Below are positions 23,728 through 34,154 of a stretch of 64,000 bases of DNA, piece after piece; the stretch's first letter is position 1, and the number at the start of each line of letters is the position of its first letter. The notes below the pieces were generated by a model. The model did no database searches. It saw only the letters and a program-made list of their open reading frames with translations, and was not told the DNA's origin. A program made the position numbers and the translations under genes. Location: the NCBI RefSeq assembly GCF_016086655.4, contig NC_052136.2:1054001-1118000 (forward strand), read 5' to 3'. This stretch comes from Lepeophtheirus salmonis. Its lineage: Eukaryota; Arthropoda; Copepoda; Siphonostomatoida; Caligidae.

Positions 23728-24137
23728 GTTGTTGTGACCATTTAAGCCGTTGTTTTTGCCTTTTTATGAGTTTTCTGAACACCATTTCTTGGAGCTTATG
23801 AACCATAGCTAATCCTTAAGTGACAAAAAAGTAATATTTATTGACTATGTAATATTGGAAAACCTAATGATCATACCCAAGTATTTAAGAGAAGAAACTA
23901 GTGTGAGACAAACTAGTTGCGAACCATCCAAAGCTACTACCCCAACTGTTGTGACCATTTAAGCAGTTGTTTTTGCCTTTTATGAGTTTTCTGAACACCA
24001 TTTCTTGGAGCTTATGAACCATAGCTAAGCCTTAAGTGAAGAAACTAGTGCCAGACAAACTAGTTGCGAACCATCCAAAGCTACTACCTCCGTTGTTGTG
24101 ACCATTTAATCAGTTGTTTTTGCCATTTAATGAGTTG
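23728..24137 (+). repeat. Local tandem duplication, 2.3 units
   Basis: Unit 1 (about 23728-23942) starts GTTGTTGTGACCATTTAAGC. Unit 2 (about 23943-24088) repeats it closely but lacks a ~70-bp internal segment (around 23825-23895). A third partial unit covers 24090-24137. The shared interior includes GAACACCATTTCTTGGAGCT and ACTAGTTGCGAACCATCCAA. No coding. Confidence 0.8.
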
Positions 24138-24391
24138 TGTATCATAATTCTTGATATGTTTAGCTAAAATAGAATCATATTTATGGTTAGATTTACAAAA
24201 AATGAATACTTACTGTTAGATGTTACAAAATTCAGAGTTCCATTTCGAAATTAGTAAATATTTTATAATTTTTACTGATAACTTGATCGTAATTTGGTGT
24301 AGATGACTCAAGACATGCTGAAAATTATCCAAACTTCACAATTTACAATGGGGGTATTTCTATAAATGGCATCATTACCAAGATCATCCAT

Positions 24392-24700
24392 TCATTTAAT
24401 GATGGTTCCTCGGGAATGGACGTGTTTACCCGTGTATTTCTCCATAAATTTTTTGAACGTAGGATGATTAGCAATGGATAAGGGTATATTACATGTAAGA
24501 AGCATCCTTGTCAAATCAGAGTTCAAGTCTGACTTGATGTATTCATCATTAACTTGATTTTTTAGATGAATATCCATGCTCTTGATATGAGATGAGGATA
24601 ATGAGTGGCGTGAAATTCTAGACAGAGGACTAAAGGCAATCCAGACAGAAGGCGACGTTATTTTAGGCATTTTATTCAGTTCTCTATCGACTATCAGCAT
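24392..24700 (-). pseudogene. hAT-like transposase (BED/DUF4371-type) N-terminal fragment
   Basis: A 102-codon frame contains LTRMLLTCNIPLSIANHPTF and KKFMEKYTGKHVHSRGTI. These match the pattern 'NIPL...NPxFxxFLxKYTGKHIPxxSTL' that follows the zinc finger in a family of hAT-derived arthropod proteins. The domesticated or transposon core that should follow is replaced by stop codons below 24392. No BED zinc-binding residues remain upstream. A 5' remnant of a dead element is most likely. Confidence 0.5.
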
Positions 24701-25019
24701 CTAATATTATATTAATATTGAATAATATAGGTGGGAATGATAACGTTCTTGATAGAAGAAGATGTATATTATTTAATCAATGATGCCATAAGTATTTCTT
24801 CTTTTTTCCTCGCACGCTTTTCTATTCTTACCAAAATTATCAGCCTTAGTAATAATATAAGCCTTGCTCTCGTCTTCTCCTCGCGCTCTTTCACAAACCC
24901 CAACCCATTTTTTAAGAAAGAAAAACCAGGGCTTTTGATCTCTCTACTTTAAAAACACATGAAATGGTCAGATTTAAAGATTTATTCAAAAAACAAACAC
25001 TGAGCCGTGGATATTATCA

Positions 25020-25585
25020 TTGAGAATATATTACTTTATTCAATTTAGCCTCCGTTACACTCAATAAGGGCATCGATTCGGCTCAGGTTTTGAAATGCCT
25101 ATAGGGCCTCGAAAATAAAATCTGATCTAAATTCTTGCATTACAGGACGATAGTGTCGATCAGGGACTTCTGTTGACCTTTGATTCAAGGTAGCTCTAGA
25201 CAAACTAATCCATCATATTCAGATCAGGACAGCAAGGAGGACAAATATCCTTAGGCACCTAGTAGTAGTAGTGCTCTTGAAGGCAATTGATCTCCATCAC
25301 TTGATCACCTCAACTCCACAATCCTCCTCCTCCTGGTGATTCCTCTCTTTTATGAGACCTCAGTTTTGCTAATATCCAAATAGTTGTTCTGCAAAATCAT
25401 TGCAACAGCGCACCCTCGTTCTGTCTTTGAAAATGGTATAGGCTTGACGTATTCTGTTGGTGACCCCATGGCGGTCTTTTCTTCACAAAAACAAAACATC
25501 GCACAATTTCATCATATACGAGGGTGTGGTAACAATCCAGAAATCTGAAGCCCAGGATTTTGTTGTAGCACCCTGTATATTTATA
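25020..25585 (-). pseudogene. Tc1-like transposase family V, internally deleted
   Basis: On the minus strand MGSPTEYVKPIPFSKTERG begins a DNA-binding-type region near 25475 and continues through AVAMILQNNYLDISKTE. After about 100 bp of broken frame comes CPPCCPDLNMMD, the third catalytic block of a Tc1-like enzyme (usual form WPPxSPDLNxMDYFVW). The tail then has SYLESKVNRSP and stops. The right side ends in a TIR-like sequence whose reverse complement is ACAGGGTGCTACAACAAAAT. A left partner was not found. The first two catalytic Asp residues are missing. Confidence 0.6.
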
Positions 25586-25857
25586 AACTGTAATTATACG
25601 AATATTTGTCTTTTAGCAATATATACTTACTTAAGGCTATCCGTTAATTCGGACATTGTTTGAATTTGAATTAAAAATTTATGGGATAAAGTAAGTACTT
25701 TAGAAAAGATAGACATTGAAGTATTACATAAACTTAATAAATCAGTTGATAAAGACTCATTGATGACAAACCTGTTTTTATGCAGTTTGGAAAATCCTCA
25801 TATGTAAAAGTAATAATCATTTGAAAATTCCCCGTCCATTACAATACATAAAAACCA

Positions 25858-25863
25858 TATAAA
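25858..25863 (+). promoter_or_regulatory. Possible TATA box of lysozyme gene
   Basis: TATAAA lies 40 bases before the start codon at 25903. In AT-rich DNA such hexamers are common, so this rests on position only. Confidence 0.3.
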
Positions 25864-25902
25864 TCGTTATATTATCTTCAGTTGATTGAAAATTACCAAA
25901 GT

Positions 25903-26909
25903 ATGAAGATTGTCTACCTTAGATTATTTGCAATTTATGTATTCGGTAGATTATATCCTTTTTTTACATAATAATGTAATTTTGATTCGAATAATCCCAT
26001 TTTAGGCTCCTTATTCACACCGTCTAATGGTTGTGTCTACAATAATCCAATAAATGTCCCTGGAAATGATTTAAAATGTATAGAGATAGATGGTCAATGT
26101 ATTTCAACATCTTCCACTTGCAATGGAAAATTTGTTTTAGTATCACTGTCCTGGAAGAGATGTTTGTTGTGTCAATATTCAAGCAAGTGAATGCGACCGG
26201 CATTTGATTGCTTCTGAGGGAAATATGTATCTTGATGGGTGAGCTGATCATATTAAATATATCTTTTCTGTAGAATTGGTTTTAATTTGTGTTTTTCCAG
26301 CTATATCCCTACGTCTGGATCAGGAGTTACTATCGCTAGTGGGGTTGACATTGGTCAGAGACTTCCACGAGAATACAATGGACTTGATCGGGATATATTT
26401 CTAAAGTTGGAACCTTATATGGCTACTGCTCCAGGAAGACCCAAAAATAAGGCAGAAGTTTGTCGTGATTCTAAGATCAATAAAAATAGATTGACTCTTT
26501 CTGTGTCTGAGGCCTCGGTAAGTGATGGTACTCCCAAAATAATGCTATCTATGTCATTCTTTTATTCATATTCATATAGCGATTGGATCAATTCTTTAAA
26601 GAGATTGCCTCCAATAAAAATTCTGAATATACTAAAAAACTAAATAGAGGAAAGTGTGTCGTTCGATCCTTGAATCATTATTGTGGAGACCTTTTAGTTA
26701 GAAGGAAGGAAAACAAATGTAATTTCTCCGGATGTGATAGTTTCATTCGGAATGCATTGATTGGAAAGAATGCTACAGACTCAACATTTGAATCCGCCTT
26801 GATTGCTCATCATGATTGTATCCAAACCGAAGGAATTTCATATAGTCACGTTGCCGAAAGATTCCGCAAAGAAATTTGTTATATAAATAGTTCACATTCA
26901 TTTTGTTAA
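25903..26909 (+). CDS. Secreted Cys-rich, T4/pesticin-type lysozyme (one frameshift)
   Basis: Four exons: 25903-25945, 26006-26238, 26301-26517, 26580-26909. Introns are 60, 62 and 62 nt, all GT/AG with matching phases. The start MKIVYLRLFAIYVFG is a hydrophobic signal peptide. Residues ~20-80 form a Cys-rich module (CIEIDGQCISTSSTC, then CPGRDVCCV) of the kind found before lysozyme domains. The catalytic-type stretch is ASEGNMYLDG, then SGSGVTIASGVDIGQR. The Glu, Thr and Asp, with Thr-x5-Asp, fit the T4/pesticin lysozyme pattern. The C-terminal exon adds a Cys-containing helical-type region. Exons total 823 nt. One extra base near 26138 shifts the frame inside the Cys module, either a sequencing error or a real pseudogene. 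Predicted role: cleavage of bacterial peptidoglycan outside the cell. About 273 residues if the base is an error. Confidence 0.75.
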
Positions 26910-26934
26910 AATAATGCCTAAAATAGGTTTATTA

Positions 26935-26940
26935 AATAAA
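26935..26940 (+). promoter_or_regulatory. Polyadenylation signal of lysozyme gene
   Basis: AATAAA 26 bases after the stop codon, followed by a T-rich stretch. Confidence 0.6.
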
Positions 26941-27520
26941 GTTTTAGTTTGATTTTGAAGCTAAATTGAAAATGAAATACGTATGTAGTTATTAGAGTTT
27001 AGGTAAGGAAATGCACAAAACTAATGTAACAGTGCCTAAATTATAACTGTAAATTGCACCGCAATTTTAACATCCCTATTCCATTTTTGGTTTAATTGAA
27101 TCTAAAAAAAAAGATTGTCATAGGCATACGAACATAACTCACTCATAAGTAAATCTGTATGAATCTTTGATGTTTTTAATAATCAAAAACACTTGGACGA
27201 TACATTTGTGTTGATGCATATTTGGATACATAGATATTAGGTGGAAAATTAATGCTTATACTGCAAGTACAAGCAGTTTCATCGACTACGCTTCATGTCA
27301 TCAGAAAATATATTATACTTCAAAGAGTGCTTTATTTTCAATGAAAAAAATGAAATCACTTTCCATTCCAATCATATTCGCGAATCTTATTTATCGTGTC
27401 CAAGTCCCCAAATCTGCCTACATACATACATATATATATGTACACTCAAAAACATAAAAATTATATAAACATGATATCAATTCAATCTACAGTACATAAA
27501 GCAAGTCAATTCTTTTATGG
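26941..27520. other. Unassigned downstream DNA
   Basis: No gene. Contains a short CATACATACATATATATATG microsatellite near 27420-27440. Confidence 0.4.
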
Positions 27521-27526
27521 CTTTAT

Positions 27527-28136
27527 CAGGGGCGTCCGCAGAATTATATATGTATATATATAAATATTTATTTTTTGGAGTTGGTTTTTGATTTTTTTTT
27601 TTTTTTTGTTAAAAATCCAAAAAATAACATTTCTAGGAAAAATTTCAAGAACTAAATTTCAAATTATTAGAAGAAAATTAAATCTCTAATTTTAAAAGAA
27701 GATTAAATTTTTAGAAAAAAAACTTTCAAATATGAAATTTTTTCTGCAAAAAATTTCAAAAATCTACAGTTATTCACAAAAAAATTAATTTTTTTGGAAT
27801 AAAAATTTTTTTTTTTCAAAAATTCGCACTTAATTATAAAAAAATTTCAAATATAATATTTTTTAGGAAGTAAAAATTCAAAAATCTACAACTGTTTACA
27901 AGAAAATAAATAATTTTTCCACAAAATTTGAAAAATAAAATTTTTTCATAAAAAATTAAATTTTTAAGAAAAATTTTCATTTTTCTTAGCTATTGACAGA
28001 AAATTAAAATTTTTGAAAAATTAAATTAAATTTTTGAAAAAAATTCAATATGAAATTTTCTAGTAAAAAGTGGAAAAAAAAATAATATATGGGGGAGGCT
28101 ACAGTCCCTCCAGTACACCCCCTACTGACGCCCATG
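27527..28136. repeat. GC-capped AT-rich element, copy F with both ends
   Basis: Left cap CAGGGGCGTCCGCAG; right cap CTACTGACGCCCATG. The interior is AT-rich units in the sense ATCTACAGTTATTCAC, then a G-rich turn (GGGGGAGGCTACAGTCCCTC) before the right cap. TTTAT occurs directly outside both ends and may be a target duplication. Confidence 0.7.
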
Positions 28137-28157
28137 TTTATAATATGCTCAAGGTTC

Positions 28158-28256
28158 CTCTATTGCGCCTAATATTATACCTTTTCAGAATTAAGGAGCT
28201 ACATCTGGGCACCAGATAGTATATTATGCTTGGCTAAGGTATTTTAAGGTTACTAC
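28158..28256 (+). repeat. 99-bp exact direct repeat, copy 1
   Basis: From CTCTATTGCGCCTAATATTA to AAGGTTACTAC. By eye it is identical base for base to 28372-28470. It starts 22 bp after the end of copy F. Confidence 0.9.
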
Positions 28257-28371
28257 TGAATAAATAGGTCTTGAGCATTGTTTGCTTACATTAGTTTGTA
28301 AATAAGGCAACAGAGGGGAGCGTCGTAATGCGACAAAATAATACAATCCCTGAATGGTATTCATAGATGTA

Positions 28372-28470
28372 CTCTATTGCGCCTAATATTATACCTTTTC
28401 AGAATTAAGGAGCTACATCTGGGCACCAGATAGTATATTATGCTTGGCTAAGGTATTTTAAGGTTACTAC
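28372..28470 (+). repeat. 99-bp exact direct repeat, copy 2
   Basis: Identical to 28158-28256, separated by 115 bp of unrelated sequence containing GAGCGTCGTAATGCGACAAA. Identity implies recent duplication or gene conversion. Confidence 0.9.
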
Positions 28471-28870
28471 AATTTTCCTAGATTTCCTATATCAACAAAC
28501 AATAAGTTTAATTTTTGACATGTGAAAATTTGATTAATAATTATTTAAAGATTGATATTTTGGAAATTAACACTGTCTCTCTCAATCTAAGCTTCAAAAA
28601 TGGTCGATTACATTTCTAATCAAATATTTGAAGAGCTTTTGAAATCTTCATCATCACTTTTCTGATGCTCTTCATCTTTCGAAATTAATAAATCATTTGT
28701 ATAGTGTGGAAATCAAGAATCTTTGCAAATATTATACTATTCAAAAATGTAATCGAATATACTTTGATCAATTAATTTATAATTAATCATTGCAATTCTA
28801 ACTTAATTAAAAAAATATTACGTAAATCTATAAATATACAAAAAAAAATAAAAGGATCATCTGAATATCA
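28471..28870. other. Unassigned intergenic DNA
   Basis: AT-rich, no coding or repeat signal. Confidence 0.35.
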
Positions 28871-28877
28871 TCATATA

Positions 28878-29661
28878 TTGGGGAAAAAGTAATTTCGTAT
28901 TTATCGCTTTATTTCAATGCTTTATAAAAAGTGATACAGTCATCCAATTGAAGCCAAGTATACCTCATTCTGTTTAATAACTTGTTGCCAACGAGCTTCC
29001 AACTTCATAATGTCCTTTTCGTAAAAGCCCTTGTCCCTATTGCCAAAAAACTGGGACAAAAATTTTTTTAAAGCCTTTATCGAGGCCAAATTTGTACCTC
29101 CAACCGCATTGACCATAGTCAGGAACATGTGATAGTCACTTGGTGCCAGGTCCGGAATGCAGGGTGGATGCTTAAGAACTTCCTAACGGAGCTCGCAGAG
29201 CTTCTGGCGCGTCATCAAAGATGTGTGCAGCTGAGTGTTGTCTTGATGATGTCTCCTATTCCCCAAAACTGGACGTTTTTGTTCAATCACCAGCTTCAAA
29301 CGGTCAAGTTGTTCCCAGTAGACGGCAGAATTGAGTGCGAAAAAAATGCTTGAACCACTGTTGTGCAACAAAAACCGAAAGAATATTAGCACCGGATACA
29401 TTATAAATTTTCTATGTCGTTTTCGACGCAGTTTTTGCTTTCAGGGAATAAAAATGTAAAATATGGCGAATTTCTTCCTCTGAGACTACCATACTCGACA
29501 CATTACAATTCACGGCACAACTGGCCAACAGCAATACTGTCCAAAAAGCGTTCTTAAATCTTTACAACACTACTCATCGTATGATCCGATGGGACCAATA
29601 ATGAAGAAGAAATATTTATTTAAAAAAAGGCGGGAAATACGAAATAACTTTTTCTTCAGCC
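28878..29661 (-). mobile_element. Mariner (DD34D, irritans-like) element, internally deleted, TIRs present
   Basis: The left end TTGGGGAAAAAGTAATTTCG and right end (reverse complement CTGAAGAAAAAGTTATTTCG) are inverted and continue TATTT, near TA. The minus strand starts around 29487 with SEEEIRHILHFYSLKAKTAS and NILSVFVAQQWFKHF, the N-terminal DNA-binding region. It is then joined to ALNSAVYWEQLDRLKLVIEQ in the late catalytic domain. A damaged HH-DN block, HTSLMTRQKL, LAPSDYHMFL and FYEKDIMKLEARWQQVIKQN follow, and the frame ends near 28940. The first catalytic Asp region is missing, and one stop and frameshifts are present. It is about 784 bp against ~1.3 kb for intact relatives. Confidence 0.85.
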
Positions 29662-29776
29662 TATTATTTATAAAATACTCACATTCTATGAAGGTAAAAA
29701 TTAACGACAAGTTGATGCAAAGTATGAATTTTAAGCCAATCGGCAACAAAAGGGAAAAAACAAGTCCTTCTTCTTC

Positions 29777-29902
29777 TGAGTGTCTGCTCGTTCCCTTGAG
29801 TTCTTTAACCCTTATCAAAGCCATGGCTGCGGAGTCGTTACAAACAATGTCCAACTCTGACTCCAGTATTTTGAATGCCACCGACTCTAAAACACAATCC
29901 AT
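29777..29902 (-). CDS. Possible first coding exon, unrecognised
   Basis: The minus strand starts MDCVLESVAFKILESELDIV in a fair initiation context (AAATATGG). It continues CNDSAAMALIRVKELKGTSR, then HSEEEG. Composition is acidic, with balanced codon use, unlike the flanks. No clear donor or second exon is found. The opposite strand is also open here, which lowers confidence. Confidence 0.25.
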
Positions 29903-29929
29903 ATTTATCCACAGACACCCCTCATAATG

Positions 29930-30515
29930 CAGGCTTACTGGATCAAACTGACAATCAAACTCTTTTTGTCCCCTCCATATAATTCAGAATTAATGGGCCT
30001 CTCTTTTGTGGTTTAGTATATCGATACTTGAGTGGTACTCATCCACTGACGCAATTAAAACGATGCTATACTAAATTGATATTCGAACCAGTTCTTGCTT
30101 CATCATTAGGCCATAAAGAATTGTCCAGCAAATGACGTAACCTCCATAAAATTGTTATATATAATACAACATGATAGAATAAATGTATTTTATAACTTCA
30201 TCAAGTTTCTAAACTAAGCCTCCTCGGAAACAAAAATCATAATAAAGCCTTTACTGTATGTGAATTGTCCTTAAGGACATTTTAGATTTGTATTCTATTT
30301 TTAGTAGAAAAAATGTACAAGATACCTATATTTGGAAAAGAAAATATTAAAAGACATTTTTGGTTAATCAAATTTTTTTCACAAAAACATTTGTCTTATG
30401 CATAAAGTATTACAAATTTTACCCCTGACATATCTCCTGGTTTCCTGGGAATATGTCATAGTTGTAAAGTTCTGAGCCTTTTTCGCTAGATCACATTTGT
30501 AATCAATAAATTTAA
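29930..30515. other. Unassigned intergenic DNA
   Basis: No coding or repeat signal recognised. Confidence 0.35.
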
Positions 30516-30519
30516 TTCC

Positions 30520-31094
30520 AAAAATGAAGCCCCTCCCCCCCACCCCCAAAAAATATATATATTAGTGTTGAGACTTTTTCCAGCACTGAATATATTTTTA
30601 TGTTGGGTCTTAAGAGATTTATTCTTGACCGATTTTGATTCGGTTTAACTTTATGGACCGATTTTTTCTGTCTCAGATACTATGAGTTACCATTTTTTTT
30701 TTTTTTTCTAGATCAACTGTCATTCATTTTGTACTAAAAAAATCTCTAAAGTCCACAATAAGTTCTAGAACAAATACTGTATAGATATAAGAGACGGGGG
30801 GATCAAAATTAATCAGAACTATCTCTGTTTAAACTTCGTATAATGTCATTGTACTTGAAAAAACATATGATATCATGTTATAAACAATTTATCTGTAAAA
30901 TCGGTCTAGACCTATTTTTTGGGCACCGAACTAGACCGAATTTTTATATGAGACCAGTCCAGACCGAGTTTTTTGTTGGACTGTTCTAATTCGTCCCAAC
31001 AAAAAAATTAACAGTCTCAGACCGGTCTAGGATTTCCAGATCGAAACCCAACATTAATATATATTTATATATATTTTTTGCAAACGCCCCTGAT
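30520..31094. repeat. GC-capped AT-rich element, copy O, interrupted by a hAT element
   Basis: The left remnant GCCCCTCCCCCCCACCCCC runs to an ATATAT tract. The right remnant resumes as ATATAT and ends TTTGCAAACGCCCCTG (31079-31094). The 494-bp hAT element sits exactly between the two ATATATAT 8-mers. Confidence 0.65.
30563..31056. mobile_element. Non-autonomous hAT element nested in copy O
   Basis: Begins TAGTGTTGAGAC and ends CCCAACATTA (reverse complement TAATGTTGGG). Flanking 8-mers are ATATATAT on both sides, although low complexity weakens this. The interior has repeated GACCG motifs in both senses (TTGACCGATTTTG, AGACCGGTCTAGG), giving foldback potential. No coding. Confidence 0.6.
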
Positions 31095-31430
31095 TAACCA
31101 ATTGAATTACATTAACACACTTTATTCTTATAAGTTAATGAGTTGGTAAAGATTAATTGATTATATGTTATCACTGATCGCTATCTATGGTGGCGTTATG
31201 TATCAAATTTGTTTGGGACGTCTTTTTACTGCGATTTTGACGCACTCTTAATGTTTAAGATGGGACTGGAGTGGACGTTAAATTTTTAGAGCCCATTTTA
31301 TTACCATATAAAACAAAGTGACAAAACGCGCCTATTTAATTGAGGATATTTACTTGGATACACGAAAAACTCCTCCCCTTCTCACTTCTGAAATACCCCT
31401 AATAGTGGGATAAATTTTTGACAGACGGTA
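31095..31430. other. Unassigned intergenic DNA
   Basis: No gene or repeat recognised. Confidence 0.35.
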
Positions 31431-31439
31431 AGGTTTAAG

Positions 31440-32085
31440 CAGTGATGGGCAAGTTAACTTATATTTTTTACTAGTTAAGTTAAAGTTAATTATCAATTAT
31501 ATTTCAACAACAAGTTGAGTTAAAGTTAAATTCGATTTTTATAAAAATTAAGTAGTTAAGTTCAAATTAATTTTGAATTAATGTTTATTTTTATTAGTTA
31601 CGGTAAATTTAATTAACTTTAGAGTAATTTAAGTTAAATTAACTTAACAAACCTTGGTTAATGTTCATTTTGATGCTAAAAAATAACTATTTATCAAAAC
31701 TACATACTACAAATTATTCTGTCGGTCTGTCTGGGTGGGATTTTTTCCACTTCTATGTGAACGATCAAGGAAAAAATTCAGATTCAAACTCCAAACAACT
31801 TCTGTTTTGAAACAAAAAAACAATGTAACGGAAGATTGCTTCCTATGATAACTTCCTGAGGAGGCTAATATGGAATTAAACACGTTCATGTCTACGGATT
31901 TTCACTTAAACTTAAACGTAATCAAGTTAAGTTAAAGTTAAGCTGATAAAGCTTAAAAAATTTACAAGTTTAGTTAAAAGTTAATTTCCATAAATAAAAA
32001 ACTAACTATTTAATTTATAGTTAAAATAACGCTGCTTAAATAATCTACTAGTTGAGTTAAAAGTTAATTAACTTGCCCAATTCTG
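31440..32085. mobile_element. Non-autonomous hAT element rich in AAGTTAA motifs
   Basis: Termini are CAGTGATGGGCAAGTTAACT and, reverse-complemented, CAGAATTGGGCAAGTTAATT. Target duplications are GGTTTAAG (31432-31439) and GGTTTAAT (32086-32093), 7 of 8 matching. Both subterminal zones carry many GTTAAGTTAAAGTTAA-type repeats, plausible transposase binding sites. The internal open frame at 31707-31889 has no domain. Confidence 0.8.
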
Positions 32086-32093
32086 GGTTTAAT

Positions 32094-32526
32094 CCCTATT
32101 TTTCTTTATATTTTTTGTTATAAAACTTGGTTGTTTAAGAACCTTAAATGACCAACATCAACAACCATGCCGACGTAACATGAAAACGCTCAAATTACCT
32201 TAGTTTAAATTCATTCATGGATTACGTAATATTTGAATTAAAAATAAGTCGCGTTTTTATTTTACAGTCCAATTGATATGTACCAATGTAGAATATTCAT
32301 AGCTATTATGGATTTCTACCTATAATAAAAATGAAAATAATGGAATTCATTTAATCTAATTATACCCTAAAGATGTCTATGATGAAAATTGTACTTTCGT
32401 GTTTTGTTTTGTTTTCATACCATTTGAGTCAATCTTTCCTCCAAAGCCTTCATAATGAAGGACTCTCCACCCTACGTAATTACCATAAATGAAAAAAATA
32501 ATATATGCGTCGTCGTCAATATAATA
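32094..32526. other. Unassigned intergenic DNA
   Basis: AT-rich. Nothing recognised. Confidence 0.35.
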
Positions 32527-32534
32527 ATATTTAC

Positions 32535-33070
32535 TAGTGTTGGATGACTTGAGCTCGGAAAAAAAACCCGACTTTATTAAAGTCGATAGTTCCTGTTGAG
32601 AATCCCTGCGCTAATAGAAGATAGAGAATAACCCTAAGGATTTGTTGCAGAGTATTAATTATATGTCAAAGTAATTTTTGCCTATGTCATTGTTTCGTCA
32701 CACCTGCGTATAGCTGATTTAATTAAACCTCCCAAACATTCTTCAAATTGTCAGGGTTACCATCATTTTGATATTGATTTTTTTAGCCCAAAATGCTACT
32801 GACAAGCATTACCGTTAATAAGTATATATGGCAACCTAAATTAATTTAATTTAGGTTTTGTTTTGTTTTGACGTTATAAATGCAAATTTTTGAAATGAAC
32901 AATAATTGACTGTCTTAATATTGAGGAAGTAAAATTCACTCAATTATTGTACTTTGATCAATTCAAAGAAATAATATTTTTTCCTACAATTGATGCCTTG
33001 CTCAAAAACACAAACTGGGGTAAATACTCAATGACTTAAACTCGATAGTTATTACATGAATCCAACACTA
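32535..33070. mobile_element. Non-autonomous hAT element containing a reversed R1 segment
   Basis: Ends TAGTGTTGGAT and, on the right, ATCCAACACTA, flanked by ATATTTAC and GTATTAAC (6 of 8 matching). Subterminal CTCGG and CTCGATAG motifs flank the core. Positions 32630-32830 carry R1 in reverse (GTCAGGGTTACCATC). Either R1 inserted into this hAT copy, or R1 is part of the same family. Confidence 0.65.
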
Positions 33071-33983
33071 GTATTAACTAAACATTGATGGAGGTAAAAA
33101 TAAAAGAAACGAAGCCTCAAATATTTACTAGGGAGATGACTCAACACCATAACTATGAGTACAAATTCTTTTGTCCTTTAGAATATAATATACAATGAGG
33201 ACAGAGTATATAAAAATTTGCGAATACATGCGCACCAAACGACGCTTACCAACACAAAAGAGTGCGCGTTTCTAAGATGTACGAAGAATTAATAATTATT
33301 ATTACTTGATACGTATTGCTCAAAACCACGAAAATCAAATTATATTGGTTCAAATCGTCGTAGGAGGGCATTAAATCTCTTCCTTGTTCGTCAAATATAG
33401 ATCACATTTCATCATTTACAGTCCATCATATTCAGCTTCTTCACAGTTTGCAAAGTATTGCAAAAAAAAGCTAGAAGAGAGGAAGAAGAATCTTCGTCAT
33501 AATCCAAGTTTAGTAATTATATGATATTCATAACATATTCACCAACATTTTTTATATTGACTATTGTACTCGTATCATACTCAGTGTTGGAGTGAGTACT
33601 TATTGTTAAAGAAACGCGAGCCTGAATTACACTGATAGAAACAGAAAAACACTTTTCGTTTTAATACTACAACAGACGGAGGCATCTCATCTTCTCTCCT
33701 TCTCTACAGCTTCTCTTTCTATTAATTCAGCCGTAGTAGTTGAAGAAGCGATTATCAAAACGTTCTCCTTCCCGTGCTCTCATCGACGATCTCGAGAACA
33801 CTGAGCACATTCTATTAAAAGAAATAATTTAACTTAAGTATTTCTTGTATTTTCCATTTACTGTAGATTATTCCGACTGTGGACATGTGGTGTGACTTGT
33901 TATAATATATTGTAATTGTTGTTTAATCTATTGTACTGTGTTAACTTACTAACACTTTATTCGTGAGTGCTCTTATCATAATC
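33071..33983 (+). other. Upstream region of the exon at 33984
   Basis: Composition becomes less AT-rich at 33655-33800 (CAGACGGAGGCATCTCATCT, pyrimidine-rich TTCTCTCC tracts, CATCGACGATCTCGAG). This suits a 5' untranslated leader or promoter. CAGTGTTGGAGTG at 33583 resembles a lone hAT end. No TATA box stands out. Confidence 0.3.
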
Positions 33984-34143
33984 ATGGATGCCAATGAATC
34001 TCCACGCTTGTTTGGGTCCTCCTCAACGCCATTCAGTCCCCGGGGTAAACAAGAAGAAAATGGCAAGGAGGAGATTGTAGTAGAGACCTGGGACTTTATG
34101 AGAGATGAGCTTGAAGACTTTGAGAAGGCCCTGCAATCCTTTG
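33984..34143 (+). CDS. First coding exon of a small protein, unrecognised
   Basis: Starts MDANESPRLFGSSSTPFSPR, then an acidic stretch with GKEEIVVETWDFMRDELEDF and EKALQSF. Codon use is clearly protein-like. A donor-type TTTG|GTGAAT sits at 34143/34144, leaving one base of a split codon. Without splicing the frame ends 9 bases later at TAA (34152-34154), so a single-exon 56-residue protein is also possible. The phase fits the exon at 54898. The SSSTPFSPR segment is a likely phosphorylated linker. No family recognised. Confidence 0.5.
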
Positions 34144-34154
34144 GTGAATCCTAA

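Noticed and set aside
28158..28470. Direct repeats considered as LTRs
   Set aside because: Only 115 bp lie between them, with no TG...CA ends, primer-binding site or coding.
29589..29927. 112-codon plus-strand open frame
   Set aside because: Its 5' part overlaps the mariner terminus. The 3' part reads less naturally than the minus strand, although both are open.
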